The position numbers and the translations under genes were made by a program. Under the pieces are notes generated by a model that searched no databases, was not told where the DNA came from, and saw only the letters and a program-made list of their open reading frames with translations. From Plasmopara viticola (lineage: Eukaryota > Oomycota > Peronosporomycetes > Peronosporales > Peronosporaceae), in contig MBPM02000175.1 of NCBI GenBank assembly GCA_001695595.3, positions 18,042 through 82,041 on the forward strand: a DNA stretch of 64,000 bases, written 5' to 3'. This document shows positions 12,414 to 22,428 of this stretch, piece after piece; the first letter of the stretch is position 1, and each line of letters opens with the position of its first letter.

Positions 12414-12710
12414 GCTATAAAGAGTAAGGAATAGCTGCATCGCACCAATTCTGCTAGGCCGTATCTACACTTACCACTCGATTGACTTCGTGCATGCGTC
12501 TATTACGACTCGTACAAGGCGAGAAGCCCTCCGAGACTTAAATGTTTAAACCATCGATCGACAGCATTGGCGAACAATCCGACGAACCTCAAGCTGCCAC
12601 AGACAACCGGTCGTGCGACACGAGCTGCACTTTAAGCTCGTTGACTACAACCCCGAATTTTCACCCGCCATCGCATCCGACTCAAAGTCCACCTCTTCGC
12701 TCTTGAGCTG
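12414..12710. other. Convergent 3' region between methyltransferase and SmD3
   Basis: This 297-bp gap separates two convergent stop codons. It is more GC-rich than other intergenic DNA. An ATG at 12541 opens 54 codons of unremarkable composition on the plus strand. I regard it as chance or a remnant. Confidence 0.4.
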
Positions 12711-13291
12711 TTACGTCGCGGCAACAGACATACGTTTTTGATCAGCAATCAATGCATTGCTTTCAACCACTTTTATCGTACCCTTCCTAATGATTGCAGC
12801 GGCTTGTCCTCTCGGTGCGCCACCGCCGACTCCCCCTTGCCCCAATGTCGGTATCGCACCTTTGTGCTTTTTCCACATTTTGACTCGCTTAAACATCGGC
12901 GCGTGCTTTAACGTGCACTGTATCAACAAGAGCAACAGCAAAAAAACAGCGACACCACTCGGTAGGTTAAGGCAACTGACCACTGGTAAGCACATATAGA
13001 TACGACGCTTTTCCCGCGACTTTAAAAATCAAGTTGTAGAGGATATATATCAGGAAACACGATGAAGAGGATCTGGCTGCCGCGCAGGTAGACTTGCTCT
13101 ACATGGCTCGTATTGCCATTGATATCGGTGCGCACGGCGTCCTTCATGACGCAATTCATGTTATCCTCCGTCTCGTCCAGTAGTCCTCGATACGTCTCTC
13201 CAGTCTTCATCTCGACGGACACAATCGTTCCTTCGCCATCGTGCAATAGAATCGTTGGAATGCCCACGCCGCGCTTACCAGTGACCGCCAT
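12711..13291 (-). CDS. Small nuclear ribonucleoprotein SmD3, 2 exons with an AT-AC intron
   Basis: Exon 1 is 13291-13047 and exon 2 is 12912-12711, encoding 148 residues. SmD3 is one of seven Sm proteins forming the ring on spliceosomal snRNAs in nucleus and cytoplasm. The Sm1 motif (GIPTILLHDGEGTIVSVE, then YRGLL.E.EDNMNC) and Sm2 motif (VEQVYLRGSQILFIVFPD) are intact. No GT donor exists where exon 1 must end. Splicing ATATCCTCT...GCAC instead joins FPD to MLKHAPM exactly as in other SmD3 proteins. The C-terminal tail has a GQGGVGGGAPRGQAA stretch in place of the usual GRGR repeats. The start at 13291 (MAVTGKRG) is preferred over an upstream ATG at 13315 because SmD3 proteins begin close to the Sm fold. 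Confidence 0.92.
12913..13046 (-). other. Probable U12-type AT-AC intron in SmD3
   Basis: Read on the minus strand, the 134-bp intron begins ATATCCTCT, one base from the minor-spliceosome donor ATATCCTTT, and ends GCAC. A TTGAT core (TTRAY) sits about 10 bases before the terminal AC, the correct branch-point distance. A better branch-like TGCCTTAAC also occurs further upstream. The boundaries are fixed by the SmD3 protein sequence, because only this choice gives PDMLKHAPM. Confidence 0.75.
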
Positions 13292-13513
13292 CTCGAAGAG
13301 ATATTGAAATGTCAAATCGAAGATGAAAGCTGATTCGGCAAAATTCGCTATTTAAAAGCTTGTTAAGAGCGGGTTTTGACGTATGAGCAACAAGTGACAC
13401 TAAATAATCGCACGTTTTATTACGGAGATCGTTAGCTAGTCAAATACACGCCAGCTACTGTAAGCGACGTGATAGCTAGAGGAGGCGTAGGCCCAGCAAA
13501 AGCAGAAAGCAGC

Positions 13514-14361
13514 TTAACGGTACGATTTCTGGAAGCGAGCGCGGGCGCTACCACCACCAAACTTCTTGGCCTCACAACGACGGGGGTCAGCGACTAGAAG
13601 GGTACGGTCGTAAGCAAGTAAAATGTCCTTAATCTCTTTCTTGGATGCCTCGTCCACGACTATTCAGCAAAAGCTGTCAACGACTTTTGACACACTACAA
13701 TCTTGATAGTAACGTACACTTTTGATAGTAAGCAACAATGGCCTTGGCAATTGCCTGACGGATGGCATAGATCTGAGCAGTGTGACCACCGCCTTTGACG
13801 CGGATACGAATGTCCACCTGAATTTTGACATTATCAAACGGATACAGCACGTTAGCGCACCAAATTTATCGTCAGGTGGGTAGGAGGAGTGCAAGCCAGT
13901 TGCGACAGCATGGTATTTACACGACGGTAAACAGAGCATGCACACAGATTATTTGGGTGGTGCGAGTGCTTTGACAGCAGAATGCCAAATGTGGGTGATT
14001 AAAAACTTGGAGCCAATTCAGTAAACGCTGTTGGGCGATCGAGGGAGCAGCACAGCATCGTGATGAGCGATACGTTGTTTATAGGAGAGCGGCCTGTTTT
14101 ACGTCAATGTAGATACCAAAGCTGTCGTGCATAGCCCACAACTCAACCAACTTTTTGCTCAGGTCACCGTACGTTGGCAAAGCGCTGCTGGCCTAGCAAA
14201 AGCACAGGCTCGTAGGTCTTGACACGCAGAATCTCGGGCTCCACAAGCTCGATAGGCGTGCCATTAACCTTGATGAGTCCGTGACCGCGTTTGCAGTAAG
14301 CGACAGCCGTAGCATTTTTCTTGCGGCCAAAGACCTGAACCGACTCAATCTTGCCCTCCAT
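13514..14361 (-). CDS. RPS16: 40S ribosomal protein S16 (uS9), 3 exons
   Basis: Exons 14361-14173, 13817-13718 and 13659-13514 encode 144 residues, the usual length. Introns are GT-AG: the first is 355 bp with donor GTACGG, the second 58 bp with donor GTACGT. uS9 sits in the head of the small ribosomal subunit, and its C-terminal tail contacts the P-site tRNA anticodon loop. Conserved blocks are [47 protein letters not shown] and the basic end [10 protein letters not shown]. The ATG at 14361 matches the family start. The gene is head-to-head with NIP7 across 209 bp. Confidence 0.97.
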
Positions 14362-14570
14362 TTCTAGTGCCTGTGCGAAAATTAGCTATGCGCTCTGACA
14401 AGCCACCAATGCAATGCGCGGAAACCAACCAATGCCGTCTGTATTTTTGCCAATCCACAGAGAGAAAAATCGTAATTGGATAGAAAGATTAAAAACCCAA
14501 ATGCCGTATGCTGTTTGGAAGGACGCTGCCGCGAACCAATTACTTTATCAACCAGTACACTCAACACACC
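14362..14570. promoter_or_regulatory. Shared divergent promoter of RPS16 and NIP7
   Basis: Only 209 bp separate the two start codons, which point outward. Both genes serve ribosome production, so a bidirectional promoter with common control is a reasonable inference. I cannot name specific factor sites. Confidence 0.6.
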
Positions 14571-15113
14571 ATGCGTCCGCTTACTGAAGATGAGATGACT
14601 ACGGTGTTTGAGAAGATTAGCAAGTATATCGGCCGCAACGTACAACATCTAGTTGCGCGTCCCGATGAGAAATATTGCTTTCGATTGCATGGCAATAATG
14701 TTTACTATTGCAGCGAGAAGCTCATGCGCCAGTCCACCAACATCGGCACGGATGAACTGATGAGTCTCGGCACGGCCGTAGGCAAGCTAACCAAAACGAA
14801 AAAGTTTCATTTACGCATCACATTTCTGGACCACCTTGCTCAGTATGCCAAGTACAAGGTTTGGATCAAGCCCAACTCGGAAATGTCTTTTCTGTACGGC
14901 AATAATGTCGTCAAGTCAGGCCTTGGTCGTATCACGGAAGGCACGCCGCAGTACGCTGGCGTCGTTGTCTATAGCATGAACGACATTCCATTGGGTTTCG
15001 GGATTGCTGCCCAGGCAACGGAATTGTGCAAAGATTTGGAGCCCACGGCCTACGTGGTGCTGCACCAAGCAGATATTGGCGAGTACCTTCGTGTTGAAGA
15101 CGAGTTGTTTTGA
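14571..15113 (+). CDS. NIP7: 60S ribosome biogenesis factor NIP7
   Basis: This intronless gene encodes 180 residues, the typical length. NIP7 is a nucleolar protein needed for 27S pre-rRNA processing and 60S assembly. It has an N-terminal alpha-beta domain and a C-terminal PUA RNA-binding domain. Diagnostic stretches are MRPLTEDEM at the start, [44 protein letters not shown] and [12 protein letters not shown] at the end. The frame is open from 14508, but the family begins MRPL, so the ATG at 14571 (context CACCATG) is chosen. Confidence 0.97.
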   Translation: MRPLTEDEMTTVFEKISKYIGRNVQHLVARPDEKYCFRLHGNNVYYCSEKLMRQSTNIGTDELMSLGTAVGKLTKTKKFHLRITFLDHLAQYAKYKVWIKPNSEMSFLYGNNVVKSGLGRITEGTPQYAGVVVYSMNDIPLGFGIAAQATELCKDLEPTAYVVLHQADIGEYLRVEDELF

Positions 15114-15245
15114 AAAAGTTGAAAGGGTTTCTAGTATAACTTTATTAGACTTCGTACACCTTGAAATTATATAATAGACATTTTACGCTTGTTTTACCTA
15201 ATTCGCTGTATTTAAAAGTAATATAGTCTATAGCTGTGCTGGCGA

Positions 15246-16272
15246 TCACTCATTCAGCACAAAGCTTTTCATGACAAGCTGAATCTGCTCATAGGCAGCA
15301 AAAATAATTGCGCCAGTGGGCATCACCTTGAGAATATTTGCCGACAATCCTTTAAACAATCCAAGGTAGCCTTCGTGTCGAATAATTTTGACTGTGCAGT
15401 CCCATGTGCCTGTATACTTGTTCGCTAAAGGCCCTCCTTGCTGCAAACGTGCTTTAATCACCTGGTATGGGTAGGTAGAAGTAGATGCAATGGATTGCGC
15501 CACCGCACCCATTAGAAGCGTTGGAAGAACATCCATCTCAGGACTCCAATGCGTTTGATAGACATTCTTTAAACGTTCATACGCTACAAATTTGATCGCT
15601 CCGTTCGTGGTAAGAAATAATGCAGGTATCATGCCTTTGTACAGAGCAAGAACACCTTCGGCAGCTACAATTCGTCGAAATGCATCTAATGTAGCCAGCA
15701 TAAACACACAATAATTATTATACATCTTTCGAATCTTCAACCTCGTCGATTGACGCACCTGATACACTTCGATAAGGTATATTATCGACCATTTTTTTGG
15801 CTGCATCTTTGCCCGCAGTGCTCGCTTGAAGTCTTTTATTGATTTGCACTTGCATTCGGATCTTTATGAGCCAAATCGGATTCGTCAGGGGTACAACAAT
15901 AACACCAGCCTCGATGCCTGAGAAGAAGTGCTGCCACGACCCCTGGATCCAGCCTTCCTCTGCCATGCGAGCGTAACGCTCTTTTGCATTCTGGTAAACG
16001 AGCATATAGATTCCCCACGAAAGAGTTGCACCATACAACGCTGGACTCATGCCGCGAAACAGCGCGCTCAAGCTTTCTTCGGCTACGATAGAGCGAAAAG
16101 CGTGACCCAACGATCGGTATGCGTGCGTGGATTTTTCATGCACCTGGTAGCGGACTTTCACCAGATCCAACGGGTACAGTAACACTGTCGAAATGGCACC
16201 AGCACCTAAGCCTGCAGTCGTATGAATCACGCTGTGCCACTGGTCCTGAGTCAGGAGTTCCTTCAGCGTCAT
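15246..16272 (-). CDS. Mitochondrial carrier, folate/FAD transporter type (SLC25A32/Flx1-like), 2 exons
   Basis: Exons 16272-15759 and 15685-15246 encode 317 residues, with a 73-bp GT-AG intron (donor CAG/GTGCGT). The protein is a three-repeat, six-helix inner-membrane solute carrier. Carrier signatures P.D..K are visible as PLDLVKVRYQ (repeat 1), NPIWLIKIRMQ (repeat 2) and YPYQVIKARLQ (repeat 3). The tryptophan in the second-repeat signature and LSWGIYMLVYQNAKERY resemble the folate/FAD/pyrimidine-nucleotide branch, which lacks the usual second acidic residue. Substrate assignment is inference. The ATG at 16272 is the last one before the first repeat. A longer open frame to 16404 contains a hydrophobic stretch and is less likely translated. 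Confidence 0.9.
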
Positions 16273-16621
16273 TGTGCTGTTGTGTGTGTGAATGTGCTTC
16301 CATTGACCCAAATTTACGTGGTCCACCTTTACCACTCGAAAAATGTACACAAAGAGTATATATAGTACAATAATCATACGGAGAGACTTTTGGAAAATAG
16401 GCACATTCTTTTTGGAAACGCTTTTGTTAAAAAAGCATACTGAAGAACCATAGCATCATCTCGAGTACTTTATGGAGGCTCAGATTTTCAAAAGGAGGGA
16501 CCCAAACCTCTACCGAAACATTGCGTGACTACCGAGGCGCAACCACGGCCTGAGCGTCTCACAATATGGCCAATAAAATTGACGATCAGCGTATGTAGTG
16601 TTAGTATTATTCAGCCCTTAC
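16273..16621. other. Upstream region of the carrier gene
   Basis: It should contain the carrier promoter, with a (GT)n-rich patch just upstream of the start codon. No other feature is seen before the hAT-like insertion. Confidence 0.4.
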
Positions 16622-16629
16622 ATGACCAG

Positions 16630-16932
16630 CAGAGTCCTGCACAGGGTACCCATACCCATACCCACCCATGAATTACTCATACTCATGGGTTTTGGGTGGG
16701 CATGGGTACGCGGGTCCAATCGGTGGGTGGGTGTGGTTGGGCAGTGACAGGGAGGCGTGGGCATGGGTGGGTACGGCGTATGCCGGTATTTATGGGTATC
16801 TGTGGGTACAGCCCACTATCGCTAAGGTGGTCGGAGAATCGGTGGGCATGCGTGGTCGCGAAATAAAAGTGGGTGGATATGGGTGGGCGAAGCCGTGGGT
16901 AACCGTGGGTTCCAAATCGTTGCAGGACTCTG
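16630..16932. mobile_element. Non-autonomous hAT-like element with G-rich interior
   Basis: A perfect 12-bp terminal inverted repeat CAGAGTCCTGCA occupies 16630-16641 and 16921-16932. It is flanked by an identical 8-bp duplication ATGACCAG (16622-16629 and 16933-16940). An 8-bp target duplication and CAGRG ends are hallmarks of hAT transposons. The interior is not coding. After a short C-rich start (CCCATACCCATACCCACCC) it is a long run of imperfect GGGTATGGGTGGG-like units on the plus strand. A 98-codon open frame runs through it but is low complexity. Confidence 0.85.
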
Positions 16933-17105
16933 ATGACCAGCACTATCGAAAAACTCGTAATTAGTGAGGTTTATGCAATGAAAATTTTGACGAGCTGTTG
17001 AAAGATATTCTTAGCCCGACTGATCCGTGAAAAACTGCCATATTTGCGACAATGAACCAGTCGCTCACTAGATTTTAAAGATATAATCAAAGCACATCAA
17101 ATTAT

Positions 17106-17714
17106 GGGAGCCGCCAATCAGCCCCCCCCTTCTGCTAACCAGCACCCCCTCTTAAATACAGACCTTTAAGCTATATTAATGATCTATGATTGGCTGGAGC
17201 GAACATTTTAAATTTCAAATGCTCTTAAGGATATAGAACATTCGTAATGCAAAAAACTTGCACTGATAATTTGATAAAGACCGCGACAGATTTGAAAAGC
17301 AGCTCTACAATTTTAATTTGGCATAAATAAGCAGTACTAGAAGACCAAGCAGAGTGTCCGTAATCATCGACAATACCCAGAGCAACAAGACTGATCTCTG
17401 TATTTTGAAAGCGAAAAAAAAACTAATAAGCCATACCACGATGCGGCTCGCAAAGCCAATGCAGAGATCAACCTTGACGCTCTCGGTAATGTCGATAATT
17501 GAGCCACTCCGCTCAGTCTTCTAGTATTAGTACTAAGAAACCAAGCAGAGTGTCCTCGGACCCTAGATTGGAAGGAAGCTGATAATTTGCTAAGATCGCA
17601 ACAGAAGATCATTGCTTAAAAACAGGTTTATAATACGTGCAAAAAAACTTGTACTAGGTTTTAAGGTTTGGAGGGTGGCCAATTAAGAAAAAGGGGGGCT
17701 AATAAGCGGCTCCC
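17106..17714. mobile_element. 609-bp element with ~45-bp imperfect terminal inverted repeats
   Basis: The left end GGGAGCCGCCAATCAGCCCC (17106 onward) is matched in inverted orientation by the right end, where the last bases read GGGGGGCTAATAAGCGGCTCCC, in two parts, up to 17714. Nine terminal bases are perfect and the homology extends about 45 bases with mismatches. TAT flanks both ends, a possible 3-bp target duplication as in PIF/Harbinger or CACTA elements. Inside are two direct copies of ACCAAGCAGAGTGTCC (about 17345 and 17541). No transposase is present. Confidence 0.65.
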
Positions 17715-17717
17715 TAT

Positions 17718-19599
17718 GTCATCATGTAAATTAGCCTTTCGACTGCAGTCGATTGCGCACTTCGATGATAATAATGAACAGTCATTTTATGGAAATCGTA
17801 TGTGTTCTTGCACGCATCCTCTTTTGCAGCACCTTCGGAAACGATCGAACGACTTTGCCTTGTCTGTCGAACGTGCACACATTGCTGCTTGAAAATTTGG
17901 TGGCTACATCAGTCTGAAGAGGCGGTCCGATTTGCAGCCCTTTCTATTGTTAAGTAGCTAGATCGCATCAAGGTGAACAAACCCTGCAAGCAAAGTTTAT
18001 GTTATTAAACTCAGGCAGTATAAATTTGGACGACCCCGGTACCTCCTGCAAAGTCCAAGTCGGCGATCGACAACTTTATTAAAAGGGGTCTCATGTCTAC
18101 TCTTTCGGACTAAGAAATACATTTGTCGACACCGATTGAGTGAGCATCGCGCGGCTGGACTAAGAGCCGGACGCTCACCCATTAATGAATACCCGAGTGT
18201 TTCGTTATCGAGGAAACAGTGGAGGACGCCTTTCGTCAATCTTAAAAATCCACTAGAAATCAAGTTTTCTTTCATAAATGCACGCAACTTTAACGATTGC
18301 AGACAAGAACGGTGAAAGAAGGTACCTGCATTGTTTCTGATCAATAATAAAACTTAATAATATCATGTTTAAGGTAATTTTAGGCTCAATGCACCGAAAT
18401 GTAATGGATGGGCAATTTCTTGGCGTACATATTGGTGTAGGTGTGCTCGCTTACTCGGATCCAATATTGATGGAATCAGGCGCTCCAAAGCAAAACAGCA
18501 GCCGCTGCCATGGCGCCGACAAGCAAAAGCCCTTGTTCGTGCCAGTCCTAAATTGGACTGACAAAGTAGATCCCTCGTCTTGTATAAGGATAGAGGGCAA
18601 AAGATGCTTCCTCAGGACCTTTAAGTCCCCGGTTACCAGACGAGGCGATCGCTTTACTGGAAAGGTAATTAGCCTGGTGGGTGTGTCACTGATATGAATC
18701 ATAAAAGCATATTTTAAAGAAGTTTAATCACTCTTAGAAACGAAACCAGCAGCTGTAAATTGCTGGCTATACATGAGTGTATGGGGTTATTATACCATTT
18801 TGATTTTTAGTATGCTTTTGCACGTCGACAAATTTGCGCACCGGCAATAGATACCAGTCATGACGTCTTGGATATAAATTTTGGCAAGCAACCTGATAAA
18901 AATGGGAGCATCGACTGCTAAAGAGGCCAACTATAGCTTTTTGAATGTATCAAACATATTTGTTTCGGTGGGAATAAAGCGCCGTCTATCGCAGGTAAGA
19001 AAAGCTTCGCGAGTGGGTAGCATAAGTTTACAAGACGCAATAGGTAAAGCAGTTTTATAGATAGACGGGTAATGTAATTTCATAAAAGAAACGAAAAATG
19101 CAGAACGAACGCAATTTTTGAGTGTCTCAAACTAGCCCGTAGTAGACAAAATATACCACTTTACAGGGTTAATGACATTTTGATCAGACAGCGTATCATG
19201 TAAGGTCCACATGTATAAAAGGCACTGTCAGAGTTACTGAATTTGAAATACTCATGGCGATTGAGCGAAAAGCTGTTAATATTTAGGTGTACTCTTAAAG
19301 ATCGACCCCCTTTTCAGAGAAGAACACGGTTTTGTTGCTATGAACATACGCTGCTTAAGGATCTCGGAGACCGACTCTTTGTCGTGGATTATCCTTTACC
19401 AAAGAAACACTTGGATGTGGTGTTCAGAGACCCACTGTCATAATTTTCCTCAAATAGAATAGTAAGGCACGGGAGTAATTTCGTGCGAGGTATGTAGTAC
19501 TCTGTCACCAAGCTAAGGCAGCTTTCCTCGAAATAACATGTGAATTCATTGATATTTTATACCCCAGTAAGACCAAGAATGGAATGGTGTGGAATCAAT
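17718..19599. other. Gene-poor DNA
   Basis: Several open frames of 60-115 codons occur on both strands (for example 18344-17997 minus and 18365-18697 plus). None has recognisable motifs and they overlap each other antisense. I call no gene here. Confidence 0.3.
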
Positions 19600-20900
19600 A
19601 ATTTGCGCATTCTTCACCGAATTTTCTTACGCGGTTATGTTTACAATACGCTAAGCACTTACACAAGAGCCCGTTTCAAGAAGCAATGTGCTATTTGAAA
19701 ACGCACGCTATTTAGTTCAATGTTTTTGGTCGATGGATCCTACCAAGGCATTCGTATATACTCCTTGAGGCGATAGTACGCCTAGGCACATGCTATGAAG
19801 TCAAATAGTGATGCCACTAGTGTCTTCGTATGCCTTGATGACATTTGATTGTATAGTTCCCCATTTAGTTTAACCATGGTCACTTGAGGCTTTGATAGCC
19901 AAGAAAGTTTACGCCAACATCGACATATCTATCTTTGTGTCCGAGGAGATAGATAATACCGGCTGCTTTGTAAGCGGCTGATAAGGATTGCGCAGATCCC
20001 GATGAAGTAAAAACGCTTCATATTGGTCTACACCACGTCATTACAAGAAATTGTAGGCGTGGATAGGCCTCTTCGAGTCTGTGCCTAAGTATAGTGCTGG
20101 GTTCGCAGTTCTTCAGTTGTAGCAAAGCTCGATTATGGTATAGGCAAATGCGTCGGAAATGGCTACAATAGGTTTCACCTCGCTTGTTTAAGCAAGAACG
20201 GATTTCCTCGTAATGCTGCCTATGATGACATTTAAAGTTTCCGTTAGTGGCGTTCCAGCAATTCGCTCACAACAGCTTGTAAAGAGATCACACGAGACCA
20301 GTCAGAGGCTGCTGGGTAGAGCTTACGGCCATGACGATAAATTTTTTGTCATAAAGTTTGCAATGATAGAGTATGAGTAAATTATCTGGGCTCCGAGCCT
20401 TTTGAAGTCGTTTCAGACCACGCATCTTTGCGGACGTCAATGAATACGCTCTACTTGTTTATCCAGAAAAGAAAAGGCGGTTATCATTATCCACAACATT
20501 TTGCGCCTAATACATACTGGACAAGCTTAGTATGCGCTTGATGCGCTTACGCACATACTAAAGAATGTGTTGGCTCGAAATAATTGGGTGAAGCTTTACA
20601 TATAATCGCTTCGTCGATCGTACATAGCCAAAACCAATTTGGCGCTTATAATGAAGTTTCTCATTGGACATTAACACTAGGTTAAAATTACTCGTCAGCG
20701 TTTGCAGTTGCGTTGAGTCAGTGGGTAGACGGTCTGTTCCCTAAAATAGTGGATGCAATAGATCCAGCTCAAGCCGTTGTTTCAAGCGACGAAGACTTGA
20801 GTACTGTTACCTTCCAAAGGCACATGATGCTTCAATTAGTGATCATTTAGACCAATAAATAAGCATTGCTCTTTTACATGTCGCGCATTATAAGTTCAGC
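19600..20900 (+). mobile_element. Ty3/gypsy pol remnant (RT to RNase H)
   Basis: With many stops and shifts, the plus strand reads VFVCLDDI near 19819-19850 (the RT catalytic YLDD region). It then reads KKVYANIDISIFVSEEI.....CFVSG near 19910-19980 (the LYAN..KC.F..SEV.FLG block). It then reads DHASLRTSMNTLYLF near 20415-20470 (the RNase H TDHASLRT block) in the expected order. The order and spacing support gypsy pol. Gag, integrase and LTRs are not visible. Confidence 0.65.
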
Positions 20901-22403
20901 TAGAAAAGCCCTGCCATAACATGCGCAAACAAATGTAACAGCTTATTCAAAGTATTGAATCCGAAAATTGAGCAACTCTTATTTGATCAATCGATCTTCT
21001 GATGCACGCTTAAATCACAGTCGCTTACCGGAAGATCACATAGCTTTTTTCATGCCTCTAAGCAAGATGCTGTGTGATCCGTCACCCACACCTGATCGAA
21101 GACAAATTAGGACTGTGACGGAAGTCAAAGCGCAAACTTGCTGGCGCTTTACTATTGTGAGGTTCGAGAGGGCGTAAGGCATGCAGTTCAAAAAAATCGC
21201 TATCAGCTGCATAGACTTTGCATTACTGCCAGGATGTTGATGAGTTTTGAGAATGCTGCTGAAAAATGTCATACCCTCTGTTAAATTGTATGACATCTAA
21301 ATCGTGTGCTGTTTTTATTTTACACTAAATTTAAAAAGGTAATTTTGATGATTTTTTTTAAGATCTGAGCGCGGTGCTATAGCTATTTCTGCTGGTTTCA
21401 AATTACATCTAATCCACAACATGCTGCCGCGCAGCAAAAAAACAAGCATTTTGAACAGTCGAATCAAAAAGTGTTTCTAAAACTTAATCGTCATAGAGTG
21501 CGGTGTGTAGCGTAATTCTTCTTGGAAAAAAGGTTATAGGTGCAAACCTCGAAATGTTGCCGACAATGACAGCGCACAGTGAAAAGCCGTCTTGCCGATT
21601 AAGCGCAGGTCCGTGCAAGGCAAGCTATGCTCTGCAGCTTTTCTCAAAGGCTACACCCGGCGCTTTGTTTTCTTGCCCCGTAGAGCGTTATGAAGTTAGT
21701 CGCGACTAAAAACAATATATGCCTGGATGCCAGTCTTTAGAGCCTTTTGGATGTTATTAGCTTAGCACAATTCTATGCAATAAACTCCGCGTCAGTACAA
21801 TACAGCTAATATCGATAGCGTCACCAACTGCTTCATTCGCCAAACAATTCTTTATTTGAGGTAAACGAGCTGACACAAAACTGCATCTGTGCAAGTGTGT
21901 ACTGGCAGTGTCTAGCGTTTCTTACGAGTACTTAGTGACTGCGCTCCTCTACGTGTGCTTTACGATAACTCAGGATGTAGTCAGAGATAGTCAGTTGCAG
22001 CCAGCGTCAGAGACAGTTCAGCCCAGATTTTGCTGGCACCACGCATCGGTATCTCTCAAAGAATTCTCAGATGTACAAGTCAACAACTAAATACTTCATT
22101 TTAACCCATATCTTAACAGCAATATGTCGAAGCATGACAACTGAGTCTAATTGTCTTTTCCCCATTTTTTGCAAACAGGCAAGGGCGTTCCTTGAGCCAA
22201 CTACATTGAGACTCTTGTTTTCGCGGTCCTGTTTGATAAGGCTTTTTTTTGGTATGTAGCCAGCAACTAAGCATTCCAGATGGGAAATCCTCCTTGGAGC
22301 AGCGGAAGAGGCGCAATACTTGCTAGCATGCTAGATTTGACCAACCACGCCAATCTGTTGGATTTGACCACTCCCCTTCCAAAATGTAAATTCGACAATA
22401 TAT
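20901..22403. other. Gene-poor DNA upstream of the effector gene
   Basis: No supported gene. Short open frames (20968-21177, 21503-21709) lack motifs. The final ~100 bases form the effector promoter. Confidence 0.3.
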
Positions 22404-22420
22404 GTCTCATTTCGCAATCG
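22404..22420 (+). promoter_or_regulatory. Oomycete Inr-like core promoter of the effector gene
   Basis: CTCATTTCGCAAT matches the pyrimidine-rich oomycete initiator (consensus around TCATTYYNCA). Transcription would start here, 10-20 bases before the ATG at 22429. The site overlaps an in-frame upstream ATG (22402), which argues against that ATG as start. Confidence 0.55.
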
Positions 22421-22428
22421 GCTCAAAT

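Noticed and set aside
12913..12995. Minus-strand ORF start with a leucine-rich segment that looks like a membrane helix (VAVFLLLLLLIQ)
   Set aside because: This is the pyrimidine-rich end of the SmD3 intron read in frame with exon 2, not a real N-terminus.
12757..12999. 80-codon plus-strand frame, proline-rich (GAPPPTPPCPNVG)
   Set aside because: It is the antisense shadow of SmD3 exon 2 and its intron.
16668..16964. 98-codon frame rich in G, W and Y
   Set aside because: It is a translation of the G-rich interior of the hAT-like element, with no independent coding evidence.
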